From NCBI GenBank assembly GCA_964016885.1, contig OZ024758.1, positions 40,135,096 to 40,199,095 on the forward strand: a stretch of DNA of 64,000 nt, given 5' to 3'. Position numbers and translations under genes: made by a program. Below are positions 37,201 through 48,200 of the stretch, in pieces. The stretch comes from Eledone cirrhosa (taxonomy: Eukaryota > Mollusca > Cephalopoda > Octopoda > Eledonidae). Under the pieces are notes generated by a model, which saw only the letters and a list, made by a program, of their open reading frames with translations, was not told where the DNA came from and made no database searches. Numbering within the stretch: position 1 is the stretch's first letter; each line of letters begins with the position of its first letter.

Positions 37201-39650
37201 GCTTAGGAGAGCTTAGCTTAGCTTAGCTTAGGATAGCTTAGCTTAGCTTAGGATAGCTTAGCTTAGCTTAGCTTAGGATAGCTTAGCTTAGCTTAGTTTA
37301 GGATAGCTTAGCTTAGCTTAGCTTAGCTTAGGATAGCTTAGCTTAGCTTAGCTTAGCTTAGGATAGCTTAGCTTAGCTTAGGATAGCTTAGCTTAGCTTA
37401 GCTTAGGATAGCTTAGCTTAGGATAGCTTAGCTTAGCTTAGCTTAGGATAGCTTAGCTTAGCTTAGCTTAGGATAGCTTAGCTTAGCTTAGCTTAGCTTA
37501 GGATAGTTTAGCTTAGCTTAGCTTAGCTTAGGATAGCTTAGCTTAGCTTAGGATAGCTTAGGATAGCTTAGCTTAGGATAGCTTAGCATAGCTTAGCTTA
37601 GGATAGCTTAGCTTAGGATAGCTTAGCTTAGGATAGCTTAGGATAGCTTAGCTTAGCTTAGCTTAGGATAGCTTAGCTTAGCTTAGCTTAGGATAGCTTA
37701 GCTTAGCTTAGCTTAGGATAGCTTAGGATAGCTTAGCTTAGGATAGCTTAGGATAGCTTAGCTTAGGAAAGCTTAGGATAGCTTAGCTTAGGATAGCTTA
37801 GGATAGCTTAGCTTAGGATAGCTTAGGATAGCTTAGCTTAGCTTAGCTTAGGATAGCTTAGCTTAGCTTAGCCTAGGTAGCTTAGCTTAGCTTAGCTTAG
37901 GATAGCTTAGGATAGCTTAGCTTAGGATAGCTTAGGATAGCTTAGCTTATGATAGCTTAGCTTAGGATAGCTTAGGATAGCTTAGCTTAGGATAGCTTAG
38001 CTTAGGATAGCTTAGGATAGCTTAGCTTAGCTTAGCTTAGGATAGCTTAGCTTAGCTTAGGATAGCTTAGCTTAGCTTAGCTTAGCTTAGGATAGCTTAG
38101 CTTAGCTTAGCTTAGGATAGCTTAGCTTAGCTTAGCTTAGGATAGCTTAGGATAGCTTAGCTTAGGATAGCTTAGGATAGCTTAGCTTAGGATAGCTTAG
38201 GATAGCTTAGCTTAGGATAGCTTAGGATAGCTTAGCTTAGGATAGCTTAGGATAGCTTAGCTTAGCTTAGCTTAGGATAGCTTAGCTTAGCTTAGCTTAG
38301 GTAGCTTAGCTTAGCTTAGCTTAGGATAGCTTAGGATAGCTTAGCTTAGGATAGCTTAGCTTAGCTTAGGATAGCTTAGCTTAGCTTAGCTTAGGATAGC
38401 TTAGCTTAGCTTAGCTTAGGATAGCTTAGCTTAGCTTAGGATAGCTTAGCTTAGCTTAGCTTAGGATAGCTTAGCTTAGCTTAGGATAGCTTAGCTTAGC
38501 TTAGCTTAGCTTAGGAGAGCTTAGCTTAGCTTAGGATAGCTTAGCTTAGCTTAGCTTAGGATAGCTTAGCTTAGCTTAGGATAGCTTAGCTTAGCTTAGC
38601 TTATCTTAGCTTAGGATAGCTTAGCTTAGCTTAGCTTAGGATAGCTTAGCTTAGCTTAGCTTAGGATAGCTTAGGATAGCTTAGCTTAGGATAGCTTAGG
38701 ATAGCTTACCTTAGGATAGCTTAGCTTAGGATAGCTTAGCTTAGGATAGCTTAGGATAGCTTAGCTTAGCTTAGCTTAGGATAACTTAGCTTAGCTTAGC
38801 TTAGGATAGCTTAGCTTAGCTTAGCTTAGGATAGCTTAGCTTAGCTTAGGATAGCTTAGCTTAGCTTAGCTTAGGATAGCTTAGCTTAGCTTAGCTTAGG
38901 ATAGCTTAGCTTAGGATAGCTTAGCTTAGGATAGCTTAGCTTAGGATAGCTTAGGATAGCTTAGCTTAGGATAGCTTAGGATAGCTTAGCTTCGGATAGC
39001 TTAGCTTAGCTAAGGATTGCTTAGCTTAGGATAGCTTAGGATAGCTTAGCTTAGCTTAGCTTAGGATAGCTTAGCTTAGCGTAGGATAGCTTATCTTAGC
39101 TTAGGATAGCTTAGCTTAGCTTAGGATAGCTTAGCTTAGCTTAGGATAGCTTAGCTTAGCTTAGCTTAGGATAGCTTAGCTTAGCTTAGCTTAGGATAGC
39201 TTAGCTTAGCTTAGCTTAGGATAGCTTAGCTTAGCTTAGCTTAGGATAGCTTAGCTTAGCTTAGCTTAGGAGAGCTTAGCTTAGCTTAGCTTAGGATAGC
39301 TTAGCTTAGCTTAGGATAGCTTAGCTTAGCTTAGCTTAGGATAGCTTAGCTTAGCTTAGCTTAGGATAGCTTAGCTTAGCTTAGCTTAGCTTAGGATAGC
39401 TTAGCTTAGCTTAGCTTAGCTTAGCTTAGGATAGCTTAGCTTAGCTTAGGATAGCTTAGCTTAGCTTAGCTTAGGATAGCTTAGCTTAGCTTAGGATAGC
39501 TTAGCTTAGCTTAGCTTAGGATAGCTTAGCTTAGCTTAGCTTAGGATAGCTTAGCTTAGCTTAGCTTAGCTTAGGATAGTTTAGCTTAGCTTAGCTTAGC
39601 TTAGGATAGCTTAGCTTAGCTAAGGATAGCTTAGGATAGCTTAGCTTAGG
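33200..39650. repeat. Tandem 3,293-base HOR duplication
   Basis: Markers repeat at exactly 3,293 bases: CCTTA 33353 and 36646, 35416 and 38709; GCCTA-GGTA with GGTA at 34583 and 37876; isolated GGTA at 35007 and 38300. Within each copy the two CCTTA units are 2,063 apart and the GCTTC / GCTAA-GGATT signature recurs (near 33633, 35696, 36926, 38989). The period holds two four-base units plus 657 pentamers (8 + 3,285 = 3,293), so the arithmetic closes. The left part is shared with the 2,549-base unit, so the 3,293-base unit looks like a 2,549-type copy joined to a truncated relative and then duplicated. Confidence 0.85.
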
Positions 39651-39873
39651 ATAGCTTAGGATAGCTTAGCTTAGGATAGCTTAGCTTAGGATAGCTTAGC
39701 TTAGGATAGCTTAGGATAGCTTAGCTTAGCTTAGCTTAGGATAGCTTAGCTTAGCTTAGCTTAGGATAGCTTAGCTTAGCTTAGGATAGCTTAGCTTAGC
39801 TTAGGATAGCTTAGCTTAGCTTAGCTTAGGATAGCTTAGCTTAGGATAGCTTAGCTTAGGATAGCTTAGCTTA

Positions 39874-39878
39874 AGTCA
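39874..39878. repeat. Triply changed pentamer AGTCA
   Basis: The flanking A/B order is the same as around the GGTTA unit of other alpha copies (for example near 62244). GGTTA has become AGTCA by two further substitutions; relative to A this unit has four differences. It is the most diverged full-length pentamer I noticed, and I saw it only once. Confidence 0.85.
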
Positions 39879-40353
39879 GCTTAGCTTAGCTTAGCTTAGG
39901 ATAGCTTAGGATAGCTTAGCTTAGGATAGCTTAGCTTAGCTTAGCTTAGGATAGCTTAGCTTAGCTTAGCTTAGGATAGCTTAGCTTAGCTTAGCTTAGG
40001 ATAGCTTAGCTTAGGATAGCTTAGGATAGCTTAGCTTAGCTTAGCTTACGATAGCTTAGCTTAGGATAGCTTAGGATAGCTTAGCTTAGCTTAGCTTAGC
40101 TTAGGATAGCTTAGCTTAGCTTAGGATAGCTTAGCTTAGCTTAGCTTAGGATAGCTTAGCTTAGCTTAGCTTAGGATAGCTTAGGATAGCTTAGGATAGC
40201 TTAGCTTAGCTTAGCTTAGGATAGCTTAGCTTAGCTTAGCTTAGGATAGCTTAGCTTAGCTTAGCTGAGGATAGCTTAGCTTAGCTTAGCTTAGCTTAGG
40301 ATAGCTTAGCTTAGCTTAGGATAGCTTATCTTAGCTTAGCTTAGGATAGCTTA

Positions 40354-40428
40354 ACTTAGGATAGCTTAGCTTAGCTTAGGATAGCTTAACTTAGGATAGC
40401 TTAGCTTAGCTTAGGATAGCTTAACTTA
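40354..40428. repeat. Local 35-base tandem repeat tagged by ACTTA
   Basis: ACTTA units lie at 40354, 40389 and 40424, exactly 35 bases apart. The first two are each followed by B-A-A-A-B-A, so two perfect seven-pentamer copies are present, and the third starts and then departs with TCTTA at 40429. Another TCTTA lies at 40329. This is a small, recent expansion inside the alpha fragment and is not seen in other alpha copies. Confidence 0.85.
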
Positions 40429-41265
40429 TCTTAGCTTAGGATAGCTTAGCTTAGCTTAGGATAGCTTAGCTTAGCTTAGCTTAGGATAGCTTAGCTTAGC
40501 TTAGGATAGCTTAGCTTAGCTTAGGATAGCTTAGCTTAGCTTAGCTTAGGATAGCTTAGCTTAGCTTAGCTTAGGATAGCTTAGCTTAGCTTAGCTTAGG
40601 ATAGCTTAGCTTAGGATAGCTTAGCTTAGGATAGCTTAGCTTAGGTTAGCTTAGCTTAGCTTAGCTTAGGATAGCTTAGGATAGCTTAGCTTAGGATAGC
40701 TTAGCTTAGCTTAGCTTAGGATAGCTTAGCTTAGTTTAGCTTAGGATAGCTTAGCTTAGCTTAGCTTAGGATAGCTTAGCTTAGGATAGCTTAGGATTGC
40801 TTAGCTTAGCTTAGCTTGGGATAGCTTAGCTTAGCTTAGCTTAGGATAGCTTAGCTTAGCTTAGGATAGCTTAGCTTAGCTTAGCTTAGGATAGCTTAGC
40901 TTAGCTTAGCTTAGGATAGCTTAGCTTAGCTTAGCTTAGGATAGCTTAGGATAGCTTAGGATAGCTTAGCTTAGCTTAGCTTAGGATAGCTTAGCTTAGC
41001 TTAGGATAGCTTAGCTTAGCTTAGCTTAGGATAGCTTAGCTTAGCTTAGGATAGCTTAGCTTAGCTTAGCTTAGGATAGCTTAGCTTAGCTTAGCTTAGG
41101 ATAGCTTAGCTTAGCTTAGCTTAGGATAGCTTAGCTTAGCTTAGCTTAGCTTAGGATAGATTAGCTTAGCTTAGGATAGCTTAGCTTAGCTTAGCTTAGG
41201 AAAGCTTAGCTTAGCTTAGGATAGCTTAGTTTAGCTTAGCTTAGGAGAGCTTAGCTTAGGATAGC

Positions 41266-44200
41266 TTAGGAAAGCTTAGCTTAGCTTAGCTTAGGATAGC
41301 TTAGCTTAGCTTAGCTTAGGATAGCTTAGCTTAGCTTAGGATAGTTTAGCTTAGCTTAGCTTAGGATAGCTTAGCTTAGCTTAGCTTAGGATAGCTTAGC
41401 TTAGCTTAGCTTAGGATAGCTTAGCTTAGCTTAGGATAGCTTAGCTTAGCTTAGCTTAGGATAGCTTAGCTTAGCTTAGGATAGCTTAGCTTAGATTAGC
41501 TTAGGATAGCTTAGCTTAGCTTAGCTTAGGATAGCTTAGCTTAGGATAGCTTAGCTTAGCTTAGCTTAGGATAGCTTAGCTTAGCTTAGCTTAGGATAGC
41601 TTAGCTTAGCTTAGCTTAGGATAGCTTAGCTTAGCTTAGCTTAGTATAGCTTAGCTTAGCTTAGCTTAGTATAGCTTAGCTTAGCTTAGCTTAGGATAGC
41701 TTAGCTTAGCTTAGCTTAGGATAGCTTAGCTTAGCTTAGCTTAGGATAGCTTAGCTTAGCTTAGCTTAGGATAGCTTAGCTTAGCTTGGCTTAGGATAGC
41801 TTAGCTTAGCTTGGCTTAGGATAGCTTAGCTTAGCTTAGCTTAGGATAGCTTAGCTTAGCTTAGCTTAGGATAGCTTAGCTTAGCTTAGCTTAGGATAGC
41901 TTAGCTTAGCTTAGCTTAGGATAGCTTAGCTTAGTTTAGGATAGCTTAGCTTAGCTTAGCTTAGGATAGCTTAGGATAGCTTAGCTTAGGATAGCTTAGG
42001 TTAGCTTAGCTTAGGATAGCTTAGGATAGCTTAGGTTAGGATAGCTTAGCTTAGGATAGCTTAGTATAGCTTAGCTTAGGATAGCTTAGGATAGCTTAGC
42101 TTAGGATAGCTTAGGATAGCTTAGCTTAGGATAGCTTAGCTTAGGATAGCTTAGGAAAGCTTAGCTTAGCTTAGCTTAGGATAGCTTAGCTTAGCTTAGC
42201 TTAGGATAGCTTAGCTTAGCTTAGCTTAGGATAGCTTAGGATAGCTTAGGATAGCTTAGCTTAGGATAGCTTAGCTTAGGAGAGCTTAGCTTAGGATAGC
42301 TTAGGATAGCTTAGCTTAGGATAGCTTAGGATAGCTTAGCTTAGGATAGCTTAGCTTAGGATAGCTTAGGATAGCTTAGCTTAGCTTAGCTTAGGATAGC
42401 TTAGCTTAGCTTAGCTTAGGATAGCTTAGCTTAGCTTAGCTTAGCTTAGGATAGCTTAGCTTAGCTTAGCTTAGGATAGCTTAGGATAGCTTAGCTTAGG
42501 ATAGCTTAGGATAGCTTAGCTTAGGATAGCTTAGGATAGCTTAGCTTAGGATAGCTTAGGATAGCTTAGCTTAGGATAGCTTAGCTTAGGATAGCTTAGC
42601 TTAGCTTAGCTTAGGATAGCTTAGCTTAGGATAGCTTAGGATAGCTTAGCTTTGGATAGCTTAGCTTAGCTTAGCTTAGGATAGCTTAGCTTAGCTTAGC
42701 TTAGGATAGCTTAGCTTAGCTTAGCTTAGGATAGCTTAGCTTAGCTTAGCTTAGAATAGCTTAGCTTAGGATAGCTTAGCTTAGGATAGCTTAGCTTAGG
42801 ATAGCTTAGGATAGCTTAGCTTAGGATAGCTTAGGATAGCTTAGCTTAGGATAGCTTAGCTTAGCTTAGATTAGGATAGCTTAGCTTAGCTTAGGATAGC
42901 TTAGCTTAGCTTAGCTTAGGATAGCTTAGCTTAGGATAGCTTAGGAAAGCTTAGCTTAGCTTAGCTTAGGATAGCTTAGCTTAGCTTAGCTTAGGATAGC
43001 TTAGCTTAGCTTAGGATAGTTTAGCTTAGCTTAGCTTAGGATAGCTTAGCTTAGCTTAGCTTAGGATAGCTTAGCTTAGCTTAGCTTAGGATAGCTTAGC
43101 TTAGCTTAGGATAGCTTAGCTTGGCTTAGCTTAGGATAGCTTAGCTTAGCTTAGGATAGCTTAGCTTAGCTTAGCTTAGGATAGCTTAGCTTAGCTTAGC
43201 TTAGGATAGCTTAGCTTAGGATAGCTTAGCTTAGCTTAGCTTAGGATAGCTTAGCTTAGCTTAGCTTAGGATAGCTTAGCTTAGCTTAGCTTAGGATAGC
43301 TTAGCTTAGCTTAGCTTAGTATAGCTTAGCTTAGCTTAGCTTAGGCTAGCTTAGCTTAGCTTAGCTTAGGATAGCTTAGCTTAGCTTAGCTTAGGATAGC
43401 TTAGCTTAGCTTGGCTTAGGATAGCTTAGCTTAGCTTAGCTTAGGATAGCTTAGCTTAGCTTAGCTTAGGATAGCTTAGCTTAGCTTAGCTTAGGATAGC
43501 TTAGCTTAGCTTAGCTTAGGATAGCTTAGCTTAGTTTAGGATAGCTTAGCTTAGCTTAGCTTAGGATAGCTTAGGATAGCTTAGCTTAGGATAGCTTAGG
43601 ATAGCTTAGCTTAGGATAGCTTAGGATAGCTTAGGTTAGGATAGCTTAGCTTAGGATAGCTTAGGATAGCTTAGCTTAGGATAGCTTAGGATAGCTTAGC
43701 TTAGGATAGCTTAGGATAGCTTAGCTTAGGATAGCTTAGCTTAGGATAGCTTAGGAAAGCTTAGCTTAGCTTAGCTTAGGATAGCTTAGCTTAGCTTAGC
43801 TTAGGATAGCTTAGCTTAGCTTAGCTTAGGATAGCTTAGGATAGCTTAGCTTAGGATAGCTTAGGATAGCTTAGCTTAGGATAGCTTAGCTTAGGAGAGC
43901 TTAGCTTAGGATAGCTTAGGATAGCTTATAGCTTAGGATAGCTTAGCTTAGGATAGCTTAGCTTAGGATAGCTTAGGATAGCTTAGCTTAGCTTAGCTTA
44001 GGATAGCTTAGCTTAGCTTAGCTTAGGATAGCTTAGCTTAGCTTAGCTTAGCTTAGGATAGCTTAGCTTAGCTTAGCTTAGGATAGCTTAGGATAGCTTA
44101 GCTTAGGATAGCTTAGGATAGCTTAGCTTAGGATAGCTTAGGATAGCTTAGCTTAGGATAGCTTAGGATAGCTTAGCTTAGGATAGCTTAGCTTAGGATA

Positions 44201-44400
44201 GCTTAGCTTAGCTTAGCTTAGGATAGCTTAGCTTAGGATAGCTTAGGATAGCTTAGCTTAGGATAGCTTAGCTTAGGATAGCTTAGGATAGCTTAGCTTA
44301 GCTTAGCTTAGGATAGCTTAGCTTAGCTTAGCTTAGGATAGCTTAGCTTAGCTTAGGATAGCTTAGCTTAGCTTAGCTTAGGATAGCTTAGCTTAGCTTA
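41266..44400. repeat. Gamma HOR domain, about 1.6 kb units
   Basis: Two copies repeat at 1,600 to 1,675 bases: GTTTA 41344 and 43019; GTATA 41669 and 43319; GCTTG near 41811 and 43411; GTTTA near 41934 and 43534; GGTTA followed by B 42034 and 43634; GGAAA 42154 and 43754; GGAGA 42279 and 43894. The tag GGTTA-B ... GGAAA with 120-base spacing is diagnostic and recurs outside this domain at 52572/52692 and 55831/55951. Right of GGAGA 43894 the second copy has the only three-base loss of the window (43929). Confidence 0.82.
43929..43930. repeat. Two-base remnant unit (three-base deletion)
   Basis: Between two A units there is only TA, where a five-base unit is expected (probably B with its first three bases lost). 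It shifts the pentamer phase by three and is the only shortened unit that is not four bases long. It lies about 35 bases after GGAGA 43894 in the second gamma copy; the first gamma copy has a regular pattern there. Confidence 0.9.
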
Positions 44401-47400
44401 GCTTAGGATAGCTTAGCTTAGCTTAGGATAGCTTAGCTTAGCTTAGCTTAGCTTAGGAAAGCTTAGCTTAGCTTAGCTTAGGATAGCGTAGCTTAGGATA
44501 GCTTAGCTTAGGATAGCTTAGCTTAGGATAGCTTAGCTTAGGTTAGCTTAGCTTAGCTTAGCTTAGGATAGCTTAGGATAGCTTAGCTTAGGATAGCTTA
44601 GCTTAGCTTAGCTTAGGATAGCTTAGCTTAGTTTAGCTTAGGATAGCTTAGCTTAGCTTAGCTTAGGATAGCTTAGCTTAGGATAGCTTAGGATTGCTTA
44701 GCTTAGCTTAGCTTAGGATAGCTTAGCTTAGCTTAGCTTAGGATAGCTTAGCTTAGCTTAGGATAGCTTAGCTTAGCTTAGCTTAGGATAGCTTAGCTTA
44801 GCTTAGCTTAGGATAGCTTAGCTTAGCTTAGCTTAGGATAGCTTAGGATAGCTTAGGATAGCTTAGCTTAGCTTAGCTTAGGATAGCTTAGCTTAGCTTA
44901 GGATAGCTTAGCTTAGCTTAGGATAGCTTAGCTTAGCTTAGCTTAGGATAGCTTAGCTTAGCTTAGGATAGCTTAGCTTAGCTTAGCTTAGGATAGCTTA
45001 GCTTAGCTTAGCTTAGGATAGCTTAGCTTAGCTTAGCTTAGGATAGCTTAGCTTAGCTTAGCTTAGGATAGATTAGCTTAGCTTAGGATAGCTTAGCTTA
45101 GCTTAGCTTAGGAAAGCTTAGCTTAGCTTAGGATAGCTTAGTTTAGCTTAGCTTAGGAGAGCTTAGCTTAGCTTAGCTTAGGATAGCTTAGCTTAGCTTA
45201 GCTTAGGATAGCTTAGCTTAGCTTAGCTTAGGTAGCTTAGCTTAGCTTAGCTTAGGATAGCTTAGCTTAGCTTAGCTTAGCTTAGGATAGCTTAGCTTAG
45301 CTTAGCTTAGGAGAGCTTAGCTTAGCTTAGCTTAGGATAGCTTAGGATAGCTTAGCTTAGGATAGCTTAGGATAGCTTACCTTAGGAGAGCTTAGCTTAG
45401 GATAGCTTAGCTTAGGATAGCTTAGGATAGCTTAGCTTAGGATAGCTTAGCTTAGGATAGCTTAGCTTAGGATAGCTTAGGATAGCTTAGCTTAGCTTAG
45501 CTTAGGATAGCTTAGCTTAGCTTAGCTTAGGATAGCTTAGCTTAGGTTAGCTTAGCTTAGCTTAGCTTAGCTTAGGATAGCTTAGCTTAGGATAGCTTAG
45601 GATAGCTTAGCTTAGGATAGCTTAGGATAGCTTAGCTTAGGAGAGCTTAGCTTAGGATAGCTTAGGATAGCTTAGCTTAGGATAGCTTAGGATAGCTTAG
45701 CTTAGGATAGCTTAGCTTAGGATAGCTTAGGATAGCTTAGCTTAGCTTAGGATAGCTTAGCTTAGCTTAGCTTAGGATAGCTTAGCTTAGCTTAGCTTAG
45801 GATAGCTTAGCTTAGCTTAGCTTAGGATAGCTTAGGATAGCTTAGCTTAGGATAGCTTAGGATAGCTTAGCTTAGGATAGCTTAGGATAGCTTAGGATAG
45901 CTTAGCTTAGCTTAGCTTAGGATAGCTTAGCTTAGCTTAGCTTAGGATAGCTTAGCTTAGCTTAGCTTAGGATAGCTTAGCTTAGCTTAGGATAGCTTAG
46001 CTTAGCTTAGCTTAGGATAGCTTAGCTTAGCTTAGCTTAGGACAGCTTAGCTTAGCTTAGCTTAGGATAGCTTAGCTTAGCTTAGGATAGCTTAGCTTAG
46101 CTTAGCTTAGGATAGCTTAGCTTAGCTTAGCTTAGGATAGCTTAGCTTAGGATAGCTTAGCTTAGGATAGCTTAGCTTAGGTTAGCTTAGCTTAGCTTAG
46201 CTTAGGATAGCTTAGGATAGCTTAGCTTAGGATAGCTTAGCTTAGCTTAGCTTAGGATAGCTTAGCTTAGCTTAGCTTAGGATAGCTTAGCTTAGCTTAG
46301 CTTAGGATAGCTTAGCTTAGCTTAGCTTAGGATAGCTTAGCTTAGGATAGCTTAGGATAGCTTAGCTTAGCTTAGCTTAGGGTAGCTTAGCTTAGCTTAG
46401 CTTAGGATAGCTTAGCTTAGCTTAGGATAGCTTAGCTTAGCTTAGCTTAGGATAGCTTAGCTTAGCTTAGCTTAGGATAGCTTAGCTTAGCTTAGCTTAG
46501 GATAGCTTAGGATAGCTTAGGATAGCTTAGCTTAGCTTAGCTTAGGATAGCTTAGCTTAGCTTAGCTTAGGATAGCTTAGCTTAGCTTAGCTTAGGATAG
46601 CTTAGCTTAGCTTAGGATAGCTTAGCTTAGCTTAGCTTAGGATAGCTTAGCTTAGCTTAGCTTAGGATAGCTTAGCTTAGCTTAGCTTAGGATAGCTTAG
46701 CTTAGCTTAGGATAGCTTAGCTTAGCTTAGCTTAGGTAGCTTAGCTTAGGATAGCTTAGGATAGCTTAGCTTAGGATAGCTTAGCTTAGGATAGCTTAGG
46801 ATAGCTTAGCTTAGCTTAGCTTAGGATAGCTTATCTTAGCTTAGCTTAGGATAGCTTAGCTTAGCTTAGGATAGCTTAGCTTAGCTTAGCTTAGGATAGC
46901 TTAGCTTAGCTTAGCTTAGGATAGCTTAGCTTAGCTTAGGATAGCTTAGCTTAGCTTAGCTTAGGATAGCTTAGCTTAGCTTAGCTTAGGATAGCTTAGC
47001 TTAGCTTAGCTTAGGATAGCTTAGCTTAGGATAGCTTAGCTTAGGATAGCTTAGCTTAGGTTAGCTTAGCTTAGCTTAGCTTAGGATAGCTTAGGATAGC
47101 TTAGCTTTGGATAGCTTAGCTTAGCTTAGCTTAGGATAGCTTAGCTTAGCTTAGCTTAGGATAGCTTAGCTTAGGATAGCTTAGGATTGCTTAGCTTAGC
47201 TTAGCTTAGGATAGCTTAGCTTAGCTTAGCTTAGGATAGCTTAGCTTAGCTTAGGATAGCTTAGCTTAGCTTAGCTTAGGATAGCTTAGCTTAGCTTAGC
47301 TTAGGATAGCTTAGCTTAGCTTAGCTTAGGATAGCTTAGCTTAGCTTAGCTTAGGATAGCTTAGCTTAGCTTAGGATAGCTTAGCTTAGCTTAGCTTAGG

Positions 47401-48200
47401 ATAGCTTAGCTTAGCTTAGGATAGCTTAGCTTAGCTTAGCTTAGGATAGCTTAGCTTAGCTTAGCTTAGGATAGCTTAGCTTAGCTTAGCTTAGGATAGC
47501 TTAGCTTAGCTTAGCTTAGGATAGCTTAGCTTAGCTTAGCTTAGGATAGATTAGCTTAGCTTAGGATAGCTTAGCTTAGCTTAGCTTAGGAAAGCTTAGC
47601 TTAGCTTAGGATAGCTTAGCTTAGCTTAGGAGAGCTTAGCTTAGCTTAGCTTAGGATAGCTTAGCTTAGCTTAGCTTAGGATAGCTTAGCTTAGATTAGG
47701 TAGATTAGCTTAGCTTAGCTTAGGATAGCTTAGCTTAGCTTAGCTTAGCTTAGGATAGCTTAGCTTAGCTTAGCTTAGGAGAGCTTAGCTTAGCTTAGCT
47801 TAGGATAGCTTAGGATAGCTTAGCTTAGGATAGCTTAGGATAGCTTACCTTAGGAGAGCTTAGCTTAGGATAGCTTAGCTTAGGATAGCTTAGGATAGCT
47901 TAGCTTAGGATAGCTTAGCTTAGGATAGCTTAGCTTAGGATAGCTTAGGATAGCTTAGCTTAGCTTAGGATAGCTTAGCTTAGCTTAGCTTAGGATAGCT
48001 TAGCTTAGGTTAGCTTAGCTTAGCTTAGCTTAGCTTAGGATAGCTTAGCTTAGGATAGCTTAGGATAGCTTAGCTTAGGATAGCTTAGGATAGCTTAGCT
48101 TAGGATAGCTTAGCTTAGGATAGCTTAGGATAGCTTAGCTTAGGATAGCTTAGGATAGCTTAGCTTAGGATAGCTTAGCTTAGGATAGCTTAGGATAGCT
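44400..48200. repeat. Alpha HOR domain, second block
   Basis: Alpha order resumes with GGTTA 44541, GGATT 44691, GATTA near 45071, GGAAA 45111, GGAGA, GGTA 45231 and CCTTA-GGAGA 45380. A next copy has GGACA near 46040, GGATT 47184, GGAAA 47589, GGTA 47699 and CCTTA-GGAGA 47848. The period from GGTA to GGTA and from CCTTA to CCTTA is 2,468 bases. An extra GGTA at 46735 sits in a different A/B context and is not part of the regular alpha series; about 0.5 kb seen in longer copies is missing around it, so it may mark a rearrangement. Confidence 0.8.

Larger units (their letters stand above)
39700..41265. repeat. Alpha HOR fragment between two other families
   Basis: Alpha markers return in order: a GGTTA-site homologue now reading AGTCA at 39874, GGATT 40794, GATTA near 41160, GGAAA 41199, GTTTA near 41229 and GGAGA near 41244. 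The alpha order then stops. The next expected units (a run to GGTA about 70 bases on) are replaced by A-A-B-A followed by GGAAA and then gamma variants. The fragment is about half of one alpha copy, framed by the 3,293-base family on the left and gamma on the right. Confidence 0.75.

Noticed and set aside
43900..43960. Insertion site of a mobile element at the phase break
   Set aside because: Only three bases are missing and no foreign sequence or target duplication is present.
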